In this document: piece by piece, positions 8,510 to 19,667 of the stretch | How the letters are laid out: each line of letters starts with the position of its first letter | Numbering within the stretch: the first letter of the stretch is position 1 | From: CAWDLX01 sp963753485 | GTDB taxonomy: Bacteria; Actinomycetota; Actinomycetes; Mycobacteriales; Micromonosporaceae | Length of the DNA stretch: 64,000 bases | Reading direction: 5' to 3' | Assembly (NCBI GenBank): GCA_963753485.1 | Contig: CAVWCL010000013.1 | Coordinates: 1-64,000 of the forward strand | The notes under the pieces: generated by a model | What the model was told of the DNA's origin: nothing | Seen by the model: the letters and a program-made list of their open reading frames with translations, nothing else | Databases searched by the model: none | Made by a program: the position numbers and the translations under genes

Positions 8510-8570
8510 TGTCTTTCGTTCGCACTGCGGTGCTCGCACCCGCTCGCTCCTCGCGCTCACACACAGGTAA
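8510..8570 (+). repeat. Single copy of dispersed GC-rich repeat
   Basis: A slightly diverged copy of the unit found in arrays at 44050 and 61465: CTTTCGTTCGCACTGCGG then CTCGCACCCGCTCGCTCC and TCGCGCTCAC. It lies between the lipoprotein stop and the start box of the hydrolase-ABC gene, in the same orientation as both arrays. Confidence 0.85.
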
Positions 8571-8589
8571 GCGCCGTACCGTGGGGCGC

Positions 8590-11378
<2,789 letters not shown>

Positions 11379-11382
<4 letters not shown>

Positions 11383-12242
11383 CGGCGACGACTGCGGCCC
11401 GAACCGCTCGACCCCCGGCGACCTTCAGCGTGGCGACCGAGCTGGTGCGCCAGGCGAGCCGGCCACGCACCCGGATCGCCTTGGCCTGCATGGTGCTGCT
11501 CCCGCTCGTCGTGCTCGGAGCGTTCGAGTTCGGCCGCTCCGGCGGTGAGGAGCGCACTGGCAGTGGCGCGTTCGCGAACCTGGTCACGGTGGCCACCGCC
11601 GGCGGCGCCAACTTCGCGCTCTTCACTCTGCTCGTCTCGTCATCGTTCCTGCTCGTCGTGGTGGTAGCGCTCTTCTTCGGCGACACGGTGGCGAGCGAGG
11701 CGAGCTGGGGGAGCCTGCGCTACCTGCTCGCCATTCCGGTGCCGCGGGCCCGGCTGCTCGGGGTGAAGCTGGTCGTGTCGCTCATCTACTCGGTGATCGC
11801 GCTCGTCCTGCTGGTCGGCACGGCATTGCTGGCCGGCACCGTGCGCTATGGCTGGAACCCCATGCGCTCCACCGTTTCCGACCAGGTGAGCGCCGTCGAC
11901 GGCGCCCGGCTGGTGGCCTCGGCGACGGCGTACATCGGCATCTCGCTCATCGTCGTCGCCGGCATCGCGTTCCTGCTCTCGGTCTCCACCGACGCCCCGC
12001 TCGGCGCGGTGGGCGGCGCCGTGTTGCTCCAGATCATCTCCAGCATCCTCAACCAGATCGACGCTCTGGGCTCCCTGCGCAACGTGCTGCCGACGCATTA
12101 CAACAGCGCCTGGGTCGGCCTGCTCTCCACCCCGGTGCAGTGGACCGCGATGGTGCAAGGCGCCATCTCCGCCCTGCTCTACGGCGTGATCTTCTTCAGC
12201 CTCGCCTTCTGGCGATTCGTACACAAGGACATCGTGTCGTAG
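11379..12242 (+). CDS. ABC transporter permease
   Basis: A 287-aa membrane protein with about six hydrophobic spans (for example IALACMVLLPLVVLGAF, LLVVVVALFFGD and IGISLIVVAGIAFLLS). It resembles ABC-2-type permeases with the conserved ASEASWGSLRYLLAIPVPRARLL intracellular segment, which I quote only in part: GSLRYLLAIPVPRARLLG. Its ATG overlaps the stop of the hydrolase-ATPase fusion by four bases, so the two should be made in proportion and work together as one exporter or peptide-handling unit. The stop codon TAG lies inside the first unit of a five-copy 26-bp repeat. Confidence 0.87.
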
Positions 12243-12360
12243 ACACCCAACGGGGCATCGTGTCGTAGACACCCAACGGGGCATCGTGTCGTAGACACCC
12301 AACGGGGCATCGTGTCGTAGACACCCAACGGGGCATCGTGTCGTAGACACCCAACGGAGC
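12231..12360. repeat. Five tandem copies of a 26-bp hairpin repeat
   Basis: Units begin at 12231, 12257, 12283, 12309 and 12335. Each reads ATCGTGTCGTAGACACCC then AACGGGGC, and only the last differs (AACGGAGC). Each unit holds the inverted repeat GTGTC-GTA-GACAC. The first copy includes the last codons and stop of the permease gene; the array ends 13 bases before the convergent CPCC gene's stop. It could act as a multi-hairpin terminator between convergent genes. Confidence 0.95.
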
Positions 12361-12373
12361 TCAGCGGGGTGGC

Positions 12374-12679
12374 CTATCCGGACCGGTCGTGGTACCGGCG
12401 GCGGGCCTCGGTCAGGCTCAACGAGCCGTTCGGGCCGCCGCGCACCGAGTCCGCATCGGCGTCGTCCTGACCGTCGTCTTCCCAGCCGCAGATCGGGCAG
12501 ATCTCGTAGCCGCCCCGCTCGCCGAGGATGATCTCGCCACAGCAGGGACACGGGTACGGACCACCCTCCGGGCCGGCAACGACCGACCCACGGCTGAGCG
12601 CCTCCCGGTAATGGTCGAACCACAACTCGATCTGCCGCCGGCGTTCAGCGTCTTCGGCTGGCAGCGCAGATTGGCCCAC
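12374..12679 (-). CDS. CPCC-family cysteine-rich protein
   Basis: A 101-aa protein with the CPCC signature: YPCPCCGE near residue 43, followed by GGYEICPICGWEDDGQDD near 56. The two CxxC pairs probably bind one zinc ion. The C-terminal NGSLSLTEARRRYHD segment is also typical of this family. The start is GTG 12679. Function is unknown; the family is widespread and often linked to immunity-type or small accessory genes. Here it stands alone between the 26-bp repeat array and a kinase-like gene. Confidence 0.85.
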   Translation of the reverse strand: MGQSALPAEDAERRRQIELWFDHYREALSRGSVVAGPEGGPYPCPCCGEIILGERGGYEICPICGWEDDGQDDADADSVRGGPNGSLSLTEARRRYHDRSG

Positions 12680-12778
12680 GTCCCCATTATCAACGCCGCG
12701 GCAACCTCAACCGACCCGCCCGGTCGAACCTTGGATCAGCAAGTCTCGCCGGAGGCCACACCGGGGTATCGTCGCGCA

Positions 12779-13768
12779 ATGTCCGTCGACGCCCGGGCGG
12801 TGGCTGCGCTGTTCGACCTGGGTGAGCCGGTGGCGCCGCTACGCCGGTTGCCGGGTCGCAGCAGCGCCCGGGTCTGGGCGCTGGACACCGTTGCCGGCCA
12901 GTGGGTGGTGAAGACTGCCCAACCCTCGGGGCCCGCCGCGCTGGACGCCCTGCGCACAGCGTCCACACTGGAGGCAGCCGCCCAGGCCGCCGGCGTCGCC
13001 GGTGCGCCGGCAGTGACGATCGGGTCTGCCGCTGGATCCTGGGCCCCGCTGCCGGGTGCGCCAGGCACCTATGTGCGGGTGAGCGAGCGGCTGGCCGGGC
13101 AGCCACCGCCGGTTCCGTTGACCGAGCCGTTGGCTGCCTGGCTGGGGACCAGTGTCGCCCGGATCACCGGCCTGGGCTTGCCGGCGAAGCGCAGGCGGAG
13201 CCGGTCACCGCAGTGGCAACGTCTCCTGCCCGACCTGCTCGCGCCGGCTGAACAGGACCAGCTGCTCGCCGCGGCCCGCGCCGCCGGTGACCTGATCGTC
13301 GCCGCGAACCAGCCGCGTCCACGCCGGGTCCTTGCCCATCGCGACATCAACCGGCGCAACGTGCTCGTCACCGGCAACGGGCCGGTGCTGCTCGACTTCG
13401 ACCGGGCCGGCGGCGAGGTGCCGTGGTGGGAGCTGGTCCACCACACGTTCCTCCTCGCCTGCACGAACCTCGGGCCGGAGGAACCGGATCCGGCCAGCGT
13501 GCGCCACGCCGTCGCCGGCTACCTGCAGGCGGGCGGTGAGCCCGGGCCAGCCGACCCGTCGGCCTTCGCCGGCCTACTGGCCGGGTTGCTCGACTGGGTC
13601 GCGAGTGCCGCCGAGACGGTCAGCGACAACCAACCAGACAACCACGTCGGTGCGGCCGCCGACGAGCAGCCATCAGGCGATCACACACGCACCGTGCTCC
13701 GCCAGGCAGCGGCCAGCCTGCCGCTGGTCGTCTCGGCGCTGCCACGCTGGTCGGCGTTGCTGGCCTGA
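12779..13768 (+). CDS. Aminoglycoside phosphotransferase-like small-molecule kinase
   Basis: A 329-aa protein of the APH/choline-kinase fold. The catalytic loop is LAHRDINRRNVLV near residue 187 (HxDxxxxN Brenner motif), followed by the metal-binding VLLDFDRAG near 205. The N-terminal lobe has WVVKTAQP with the probable ATP-contacting Lys. The start is ATG 12779, six bases after TATCGT, consistent with a leaderless mRNA. It converges on folP with only two bases between stops. The substrate cannot be told; nothing nearby points to antibiotic resistance. Confidence 0.82.
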   Translation: MSVDARAVAALFDLGEPVAPLRRLPGRSSARVWALDTVAGQWVVKTAQPSGPAALDALRTASTLEAAAQAAGVAGAPAVTIGSAAGSWAPLPGAPGTYVRVSERLAGQPPPVPLTEPLAAWLGTSVARITGLGLPAKRRRSRSPQWQRLLPDLLAPAEQDQLLAAARAAGDLIVAANQPRPRRVLAHRDINRRNVLVTGNGPVLLDFDRAGGEVPWWELVHHTFLLACTNLGPEEPDPASVRHAVAGYLQAGGEPGPADPSAFAGLLAGLLDWVASAAETVSDNQPDNHVGAAADEQPSGDHTRTVLRQAAASLPLVVSALPRWSALLA

Positions 13769-13770
13769 GC

Positions 13771-14688
13771 TCAGCCGAGATTGTGCCGGGCGTAGGCCGG
13801 TGCCCGCCAGCCGAGAACCGCCTCGGTGAGCCGGGTGGCGGCGACGGCCGAGGCCACGTCGTGCACGCGTACGATCCGGGCGCCCTGCAGGATGCAGATG
13901 ACCACCGCGGCCAGGGTGCCGTCGTGACGCTGGCCGGGCGGCCGGTCCAGGGTCTCCCCGATGAAGTCCTTATTGGACACCGCGGCGAGCAGTGGGTAGC
14001 CCAGCGCGGCGATCTCGCTGAGTCGGCGGGTGAGCTCCAACGAATGGTGGGTGTTCTTGTTCAGGTCGTGCCCGGGGTCGATGATGATGCGGTCGGGGGG
14101 CACCGCATGCGCGAGCGCGAGCTCGATCCGTCCGGCCAAAAAGCTACGGACCTCGGCGACCACGTCACCGTAGGCCGGCCGGATCACCGGGGTTCGCGGG
14201 GGCGAGGCGAGGCTGTGCGTGAGGATCAGCGTCGCGCCGGTTGTCGCGACCAGGTCGGCCAGGGCCGGATCGAAGAGCCCCGACGTGTCGTTGATGACGT
14301 CGGCGCCGGCCTGGATAGCCTGCCGGGCCACCTCGGCCCGGTAGGTGTCGACGGAGATGACGACGTCGGAATCGGCCCGGACCGCGGCCACCACCGGGAT
14401 GACCCGGTCCAGCTCCTCGTTCTCGGTCACCGTTGGCCCGGCAGTGCCGAACGGGACGCCACCGACATCGACCCAGTCGGCCCCGTCCGTGATCGCCGCC
14501 CGGACCGCGCCGATCGCCTTGACCAGCTCGAAGGTGCGGCCTTGGTCGAAGAATGAGTCCGGGGTCCGATTGACGATCGCCATGACGGCAACTTCGCGAG
14601 CGAAGTCGAAGGTCCGGGCGCCGATGTTCCGGCGAGGGCTGACCAGGTCCGGGGTGAAGATCCCGGAGCGATGGGCGACACCATCCAC
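13771..14688 (-). CDS. folP: Dihydropteroate synthase
   Basis: A 305-aa enzyme that would join p-aminobenzoate to the pterin pyrophosphate in folate synthesis. Motifs in order: VMAIVNRTPDSFFDQG (pterin/pyrophosphate loop), WVDVGGVPFGTAG, VISVDTYRAEVARQA, GADVINDTSG, IIIDPGHDLNK and VAAVSNKDFIGE. The motif DVGGVPFG replaces the more usual DVGGESTRPG, which hints at the paralogous, functionally distinct DHPS class found next to classical folP in other actinobacteria. I chose GTG 14688, with GGAG 11 bases upstream; the frame is open to 14862. No other folate genes are adjacent. Confidence 0.8.
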   Translation of the reverse strand: MDGVAHRSGIFTPDLVSPRRNIGARTFDFAREVAVMAIVNRTPDSFFDQGRTFELVKAIGAVRAAITDGADWVDVGGVPFGTAGPTVTENEELDRVIPVVAAVRADSDVVISVDTYRAEVARQAIQAGADVINDTSGLFDPALADLVATTGATLILTHSLASPPRTPVIRPAYGDVVAEVRSFLAGRIELALAHAVPPDRIIIDPGHDLNKNTHHSLELTRRLSEIAALGYPLLAAVSNKDFIGETLDRPPGQRHDGTLAAVVICILQGARIVRVHDVASAVAATRLTEAVLGWRAPAYARHNLG

Positions 14689-14906
14689 GACCGACTGCTC
14701 TCCATCTGTGCTTGCGCCCCGGCCCAGAGCGCACCCTACCCCATCGGCCCGGCCGGGTTTCGAAGGCGGCCGCGCACGGCCCGAGAAAGGCACCCGAAAA
14801 ATCGTGCGGCCCCGCGCCACGCGGGCCGCCGGGGACGCAGGCTCGCCGAACGGCCGACCCACCCCGGACTGGTGGATGCCAGCAGCGCGGGCTAGCCTCC
14901 GAAGCC

Positions 14907-15608
14907 GTGGATGGCTGGGACACGCAGGACATGGATGACATCGTCGTCGGCCGGCGGATGCGGGTCGGGCGGCGGCGGTCCCGGCGGGGTCCCGCGCTCT
15001 GGATCATCATGCTGATGGTGGTGCTGGTCGCGCTCGCCGGCGGCGGGTACTACTGGTTTCACCACGCGGCCGGCCTGGACTCGATTCCCGATCCGCCGAT
15101 CACGGCGCCGGGTGGCTACAACGCCACCATCGGACCCGGGAACACCATCAATGCCGGCCTCGAGGTGCGGAACCTGGCCAACGTACCGGTGACCCTGCTC
15201 GCCGCCCGGTTCGTGGCCCCGGCCGGGCTGACCAGCATCGCGCTGGCGATCGTGCCGACCGGGGAGGGGAACTCCGGCTTCGACCTCGAGGGCAAACTGC
15301 CGCCGTCGGAGCCGGTCGAGCTGGGCACCACCGCCTCGGATCGCAACGCCATTCTCGCGGCTCGGTTCACGGTCGACTGCAAGGGCGTGCTCGCCGCCGG
15401 GGCCGACCTGGACGAGCAGATCTTCGTGACGATCCGGGTCGCCGGTGAGCAGAAGGAGGTGGAGCTGGCGCCTCCGGTGATCGGCGACGTCACCTGGCTC
15501 ACCGCCACCGCCAAGCGCATCTGCCTCGACCCGGTGCCGACTGACCCGGACACCCAACCTCCGCTGCCGCCACTGCCCGATTCGCCGGGGCCGAGCACGA
15601 CTCCCTGA
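14907..15608 (+). CDS. Single-pass membrane protein of unknown function
   Basis: A 233-aa protein with a basic cytoplasmic head (RRMRVGRRRSRRG), one membrane span (LWIIMLMVVLVALAGGGYYW, about residues 36-55) and an extracytoplasmic beta-rich domain containing INAGLEVRNLANVPVTLLAARFVAPA, of which the key feature is an immunoglobulin-like strand pattern. Two cysteines (VDCKGV and RICLDP) may form a disulfide. The C-terminus is Pro/Asp-rich. The start is GTG 14907, eight bases after TAGCCT; ATG 14931 is an alternative. No family was recognised. Confidence 0.75.
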   Translation: MDGWDTQDMDDIVVGRRMRVGRRRSRRGPALWIIMLMVVLVALAGGGYYWFHHAAGLDSIPDPPITAPGGYNATIGPGNTINAGLEVRNLANVPVTLLAARFVAPAGLTSIALAIVPTGEGNSGFDLEGKLPPSEPVELGTTASDRNAILAARFTVDCKGVLAAGADLDEQIFVTIRVAGEQKEVELAPPVIGDVTWLTATAKRICLDPVPTDPDTQPPLPPLPDSPGPSTTP

Positions 15609-15639
15609 TCATCCCGGTAGGCTGTGCTGACAACTGAAG

Positions 15640-15760
15640 ACCTCATCCAGAGGGGCAGAGGGACCGGCCCGATGAAGCCCCGGCAACCACCGAGCGCCGT
15701 GCGACGCGGCCGGCGCGGATTGGTGCCAACTCCGGCCCACCACCGGTGGGACAGATGAGA
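15640..15760 (+). promoter_or_regulatory. SAM-I (S-box) riboswitch upstream of thrC
   Basis: The conserved core is nearly canonical: CCAGAG, GGCAGAGGGACCGGCCCGA, TGAAGCCCCGGCAACC, a variable P3 arm, then GGTGCCAACTCC and GACAGATGAG. P1 pairs CTCATC (15642-15647) with GATGAG (15754-15759). The Shine-Dalgarno AGAGGA (15758-15763) starts inside the 3' strand of P1, so SAM binding, which stabilises P1, would hide the ribosome site of thrC at ATG 15770. This is translational OFF control by inference. Confidence 0.92.
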
Positions 15761-15769
15761 GGACGCCTG

Positions 15770-17038
15770 ATGCACCAGTCCGCCGCGGTATGCCTGAGGT
15801 GTCGCAACTGTGGCGCCGACACCCCGCTACAGCCCCAGTCCGCCTGCGGGGACTGCCTCGGCCCGCTGGAGATCGGCTACGACGCGGCCGCCCTGGCCCG
15901 GGTGACCCGCCACCAGCTGGAGACCGGGCCCGCGAGCATGTGGCGGTACGCGCCGCTGTTGCCGGTTGGCCAGGACCCGGCATCCCGGACGAGCCTGGAT
16001 CCCGGATGGACCCCGCTGCGGCGCTGCGACGCGCTCGCCGACGCGATCGGCCTGCGCGCACCGCTGTGGGTGAAGGACGACTCGGCCAACCCCACGCACT
16101 CCTTCAAGGACCGGGTCGTGTCGACCGCGCTGACCGCCGCGACCAGCTTCGGTTTTACCCGCTTCGCCTGCGCGTCGACCGGTAACCTGGCCAACTCGGT
16201 GGCCGCGCACGCGGCCCGGGCCGGCGTCGCGTCGATGGTCTTCATCCCGGCCGACCTGGAACTGGGCAAGGTGCTCACCACCGCCGTGTACGGCGGCGAC
16301 GTGGTGGCGGTGGACGGCACCTACGACGATGTGAACCGCTTGTGCGCCGAGCTCGCCGAGGCCGACGAGTTCGACACGACCGCATTCGTCAACGTGAACC
16401 TGCGCCCCTACTACGCGGAGGGCTCCAAGACCCTGGGGTACGAGGTGGTCGAGCAGCTGGGCTGGCGGATTCCGGCCCAGGTGGTCATCCCGATGGCCAG
16501 CGGCGAGCTGCTGACCAAGGTGGACAAGGCATTCACCGAGCTCGTCGACATCGGCGTGGTGCCGGCGCCGCCGACCGGATGGCGGGTGTTCGGCGCCCAG
16601 TCAGCCGGCTGCGCACCGATCGCCACGGCCTGGCGGGCCGATCCGGCGGGCCACCGGGAGGACGTGATCACCCCGGTCAAGCCGGCCGGCATCGCGAAGT
16701 CGCTCAACATCGGCGACCCGGCGGCCGGCCGGTACGCCCTCGAGGCCGTCCGCCGCACCGGCGGCTGGATCGAGGTCGCCGACGACGATGAGATCCGCGC
16801 GGGGATCCGGCTGCTGGCCCAGACCACCGGGGTCTTCGCCGAGACGGCCGGCGGGGTCACCGTCGCCGTCCTGGCAACACTCGTCGCCACCGGTCGGCTC
16901 GACCCGGATGCCGAGACGGTGATCTTCAATACCGGCGAGGGCCTGAAGACCCTCGATGCCATGGCCGGTCTGATCGGCCCGACCCATCGGATCCGCCCGT
17001 CGCTGCGCTCGGCTCGTGAGGTCGAGTTGATCAGCTGA
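15770..17038 (+). CDS. thrC: Threonine synthase
   Basis: A 422-aa PLP enzyme that converts O-phosphohomoserine to threonine. It has the N-terminal zinc-like finger CRNCG..CGDC (residues 10-27), the PLP lysine in NPTHSFKDRVV near 110, CASTGNLANSVAAHAARAG and the glycine-rich late motif FNTGEGLKTLD. The start ATG 15770 is preceded by AGAGGA. It is the plant/actinobacterial two-cysteine-pair type. It is controlled by a SAM-I riboswitch, which is unusual for threonine synthesis and more typical of methionine genes, so a role at the Met/Thr branch point, or in methionine synthesis itself, should be considered. Confidence 0.9.
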   Translation: MHQSAAVCLRCRNCGADTPLQPQSACGDCLGPLEIGYDAAALARVTRHQLETGPASMWRYAPLLPVGQDPASRTSLDPGWTPLRRCDALADAIGLRAPLWVKDDSANPTHSFKDRVVSTALTAATSFGFTRFACASTGNLANSVAAHAARAGVASMVFIPADLELGKVLTTAVYGGDVVAVDGTYDDVNRLCAELAEADEFDTTAFVNVNLRPYYAEGSKTLGYEVVEQLGWRIPAQVVIPMASGELLTKVDKAFTELVDIGVVPAPPTGWRVFGAQSAGCAPIATAWRADPAGHREDVITPVKPAGIAKSLNIGDPAAGRYALEAVRRTGGWIEVADDDEIRAGIRLLAQTTGVFAETAGGVTVAVLATLVATGRLDPDAETVIFNTGEGLKTLDAMAGLIGPTHRIRPSLRSAREVELIS

Positions 17039-17355
17039 ATTACCAGAGCCATCACGCTGAGTGATTCGCGTCTGCGCTGGGTAGAGCAGGTCTCGCCGGA
17101 TTCGCCGCTACGCACGGTCACCTCGGAAACGCTCGCCGTCGGCGAGGCGGCGCCGAAGGTCTTGACGGGACGCGCACCACCGCGCAGGATGCTCCGTGCG
17201 GGAGGTTCGTCGCCGCGACGCCGGCAGGGCGGCGCGCAGTTTCGATGCCAGCGATGGTGTCGGCGCGAGGCTCCTCCCGACCACGTCCCTCCGGCCGCCC
17301 GTGGGCGGCCGGAGCCGTTTCGTCGATGGCGCCGGTGCTCGGGCATGATGGCGAT
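17039..17355. other. Intergenic region between thrC and paaN
   Basis: I see no convincing gene in these 317 bases. Open frames on both strands are Arg/Pro-rich and lack family features. The one clear element is a long hairpin at 17289-17314, and CATGAT six bases before the paaN ATG may be its -10 box. Confidence 0.55.
17289..17314 (+). terminator. Perfect 12-bp hairpin upstream of paaN
   Basis: CTCCGGCCGCCC / GGGCGGCCGGAG is a perfect inverted repeat around GT, followed by CCGTTT. It lies 250 bases after thrC and 41 bases before paaN. It could terminate readthrough from thrC or act as an attenuator or operator of paaN. Confidence 0.5.
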
Positions 17356-19080
17356 ATGACCGACGACGCACTCTCCTCGGCGCAGGTGGCGACGGCACCG
17401 ACGCCGGCCGATATGCACAGCAACCGCTACGTCGAGGCACATCGGGAGACCCTCGACCGCGCCGTCCGAGCCATCGCCGAACGGTCCTACTGGTCGGCCT
17501 ACCCCGAGTCTCCGAGCCCCAAGGTCTACGGCGAGACGGCCGCTCCGGATGGCGCTGCTGCGTTCCAGGCGCTGCTCGGCCACGACTTCGAGCTGGATCA
17601 GCCCGGCACGACCGGATGGGTCGCGACCGAGTCGAGCCCGTTCGGCATCGACCTCGACGTGCGCTACCCGCACCCTGATATCGACGCATTGCTCGGCGCG
17701 GCCCGGGCAGGCATGCCGGCGTGGCGGGACGCGGGTGCGCAGGTTCGCACGGGAGTCTGCCTGGAGATCCTGCACCGGCTGCACCGCGACATCTTCATGC
17801 TGGCCAACGCCGTGCAGTTCACCACCGGACAGGCATTCGTGATGGCATTCCAGGCCGGCGGCGCCCACGCGCTGGACCGGGCCCTGGAGGCGCTCGCCTA
17901 CGCCTACGTCGAGATGACCCGTACCCCGGAACACGCCGAATGGGAGAAGCCGGCCGGGCGCGGCGAGCCGCTGCGGATGGCGAAGTCGTTCCACCTGGTG
18001 CCGCGAGGGGTCGCCCTGGTCATCGGGTGCAACACATTCCCGACGTGGAACTCCTATCCCGGCCTGTTCGCGTCGCTGGCCACCGGGAACGCGGTCGTGG
18101 TGAAGCCGCACCCGCGTTCCGTGCTGCCCCTTGCCCTCACCGTACGGATCGCCCGGCAGGTGCTGGCCGACGCCGGCTTCGATCCGAACCTGGTCACGCT
18201 CGCGGCCGAGGCACCCGGCGAGGGACTGGCGAGCACGCTCGCGACCCGACCCGAGGTGCGCATCATCGACTTCACCGGCTCGACCGAGTACGGCGAGTGG
18301 CTGGAGGCGAACGCGCGGCAGGCGTCGGTCTACACCGAGAAGGCCGGTGTGAACACGATCATCGTTGACTCCACCGACGACCTGGCCGGCATGTGCCGCA
18401 ACATCGCCTTCTCCCTGACACTCTACAGTGGACAAATGTGCACCACCCCGCAGAACATCCTGGTCCCGGTGGTCGGCATCGAGACCGACGCCGGCCACCA
18501 GAGCTTCGACGAGGTCGCCGGCGCTATCGCCGCAGCGGTCGCGACCCTGACCGAGGACCCGGTGCGTGCGGTCGAGCTGACCGGCGCCATCGTCAACGAC
18601 GGCGTGCTCGAACGGCTGGACCGGGTGCACGGGGTCGGTCGGGTCGTGCTCGACTCCCGCAGCGTGGTGCACCCCGGCCATGAGCAGGCGGTGGTGCGCA
18701 CGCCGACGGTGATCGCCCTCGCCGCCGCGGACGAGGCGACCTACGGCAGCGAGTGGTTCGGTCCGATCAGCTTCGTGGTGGCGACACAGTCCACAGAGGA
18801 CTCCTTTGCGGTGTTCCGGCGGACGGTCGGGGCCAAGGGCGCCTTGACGGCGTCGGTCTACTCCACCGACGAGGCGGTCCTGGACGAGGCGGAGCGGGCC
18901 GCGCTCGACGCCGGCGTACACCTCTCGGTCAACCTGACCGGTGGTGTCTTCGTCAACCAATCGGCCGCATTCTCCGACTTCCACGCCAGCGGCGCGAATC
19001 CGGCGGCCAACGCATCGCTCACGGATGGTGCCTATGTCGCGAATCGGTTCCGTGTCGTACAGTCACGGCGACCCTGCTGA
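17356..19080 (+). CDS. paaN: Phenylacetic acid degradation protein PaaN (aldehyde dehydrogenase)
   Basis: A 574-aa member of the PaaN branch of the aldehyde dehydrogenase superfamily, which oxidises semialdehyde intermediates of aromatic ring cleavage. Visible features: PRGVALVIGCNTFPTWNSYPG near residue 217, KPHPRSVLPLAL, FTGSTEYGEWLEANA with the nucleotide-binding Gly near 305, and the catalytic region LYSGQMCTTPQNILVP with Cys near 362. The start is ATG 17356, six bases after CATGAT, probably leaderless. No other paa genes are in the window, so it may act in another aromatic pathway; the tyrosine catabolic genes lie 10 kb away. Confidence 0.88.
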   Translation: MTDDALSSAQVATAPTPADMHSNRYVEAHRETLDRAVRAIAERSYWSAYPESPSPKVYGETAAPDGAAAFQALLGHDFELDQPGTTGWVATESSPFGIDLDVRYPHPDIDALLGAARAGMPAWRDAGAQVRTGVCLEILHRLHRDIFMLANAVQFTTGQAFVMAFQAGGAHALDRALEALAYAYVEMTRTPEHAEWEKPAGRGEPLRMAKSFHLVPRGVALVIGCNTFPTWNSYPGLFASLATGNAVVVKPHPRSVLPLALTVRIARQVLADAGFDPNLVTLAAEAPGEGLASTLATRPEVRIIDFTGSTEYGEWLEANARQASVYTEKAGVNTIIVDSTDDLAGMCRNIAFSLTLYSGQMCTTPQNILVPVVGIETDAGHQSFDEVAGAIAAAVATLTEDPVRAVELTGAIVNDGVLERLDRVHGVGRVVLDSRSVVHPGHEQAVVRTPTVIALAAADEATYGSEWFGPISFVVATQSTEDSFAVFRRTVGAKGALTASVYSTDEAVLDEAERAALDAGVHLSVNLTGGVFVNQSAAFSDFHASGANPAANASLTDGAYVANRFRVVQSRRPC

Positions 19081-19289
19081 CGGTCGTCCTCGAACGCAAT
19101 CAAATCGAGACAGCACGGCCGGACGACTGTCCGCTTTAGCCTGATGCGCTCACCGAGTGCATCCGGTAGCGTGCGAGATCGGTCGTCACACCGCGCTCGT
19201 CAGGTCGTCAACGTCTGCCGGGCGTTGGTCGGCGGCAGGGGGCCCGCAACCCGCGGCCCCTGAGGGGTACGGCAGTGAGGAAGTGCACA

Positions 19290-19490
19290 GTGGCGCAGGG
19301 CACCGTCAAGTGGTTCAACAGCGAGAAGGGCTACGGCTTCATCGCGGTCGACGGTGGGCAGGACGTGTTCGTCCACTTCACCGCGATCGACATGGACGGG
19401 TACAAGACGCTCGACGACGGGGCGCGGGTGGAGTTCGAAATCGCCCAGGGCCAAAAGGGCCCGCAGGCCGAGAAGGTCCATCTCATCTGA
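19290..19490 (+). CDS. Cold-shock domain protein
   Basis: A 66-aa CspA-type protein that binds single-stranded RNA/DNA. It carries RNP1 (KGYGFIAV) and RNP2 (VFVHFTAI) and begins GTVKWFNSEKG. The start is GTG 19290, with GAGGA eight bases upstream, which gives the canonical family length; an earlier in-frame GTG at 19275 would add five residues and removes the good spacing. It stands alone, with a hairpin terminator 22 bases after the stop. The 200-base leader upstream could hold temperature-responsive structure, but I cannot show one. Confidence 0.95.
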   Translation: MAQGTVKWFNSEKGYGFIAVDGGQDVFVHFTAIDMDGYKTLDDGARVEFEIAQGQKGPQAEKVHLI

Positions 19491-19511
19491 CATCTGGACT
19501 TGGCAGCACGT

Positions 19512-19537
19512 GGGCACCGTCTGGCCGGGCGGTGCCC
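19512..19537 (+). terminator. Terminator after the cold-shock gene
   Basis: GGGCACCG / CGGTGCCC forms an 8-bp perfect stem with a 10-base loop, 22 bases after the stop. No T-tract follows. Confidence 0.6.
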
Positions 19538-19667
19538 TCGCCGTGTGCGCCGCTCGCCGCCGGTCGGTCGTTGCGCCCGGTGCGATCATGGTCCACAATC
19601 GCCACCGTCGATCGAGATCACGTGACCCGGTCCGGGGCGGGACTCGTTCACGGAGAGGGCGGAAGAG

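Noticed and set aside
11640..12623. Minus-strand protein containing RWVSTTRCPVGCL repeats
   Set aside because: It is the translated complement of the 26-bp DNA repeat and of the permease gene, with no independent support.
12779..13768. Antibiotic-resistance aminoglycoside kinase
   Set aside because: Only the general kinase fold is visible and the context has no resistance or mobile genes; a resistance role cannot be supported.
16411..18984. An 857-aa minus-strand protein across thrC and paaN
   Set aside because: It runs antisense through two well-supported genes and the gap between them, as expected from high GC at third positions.
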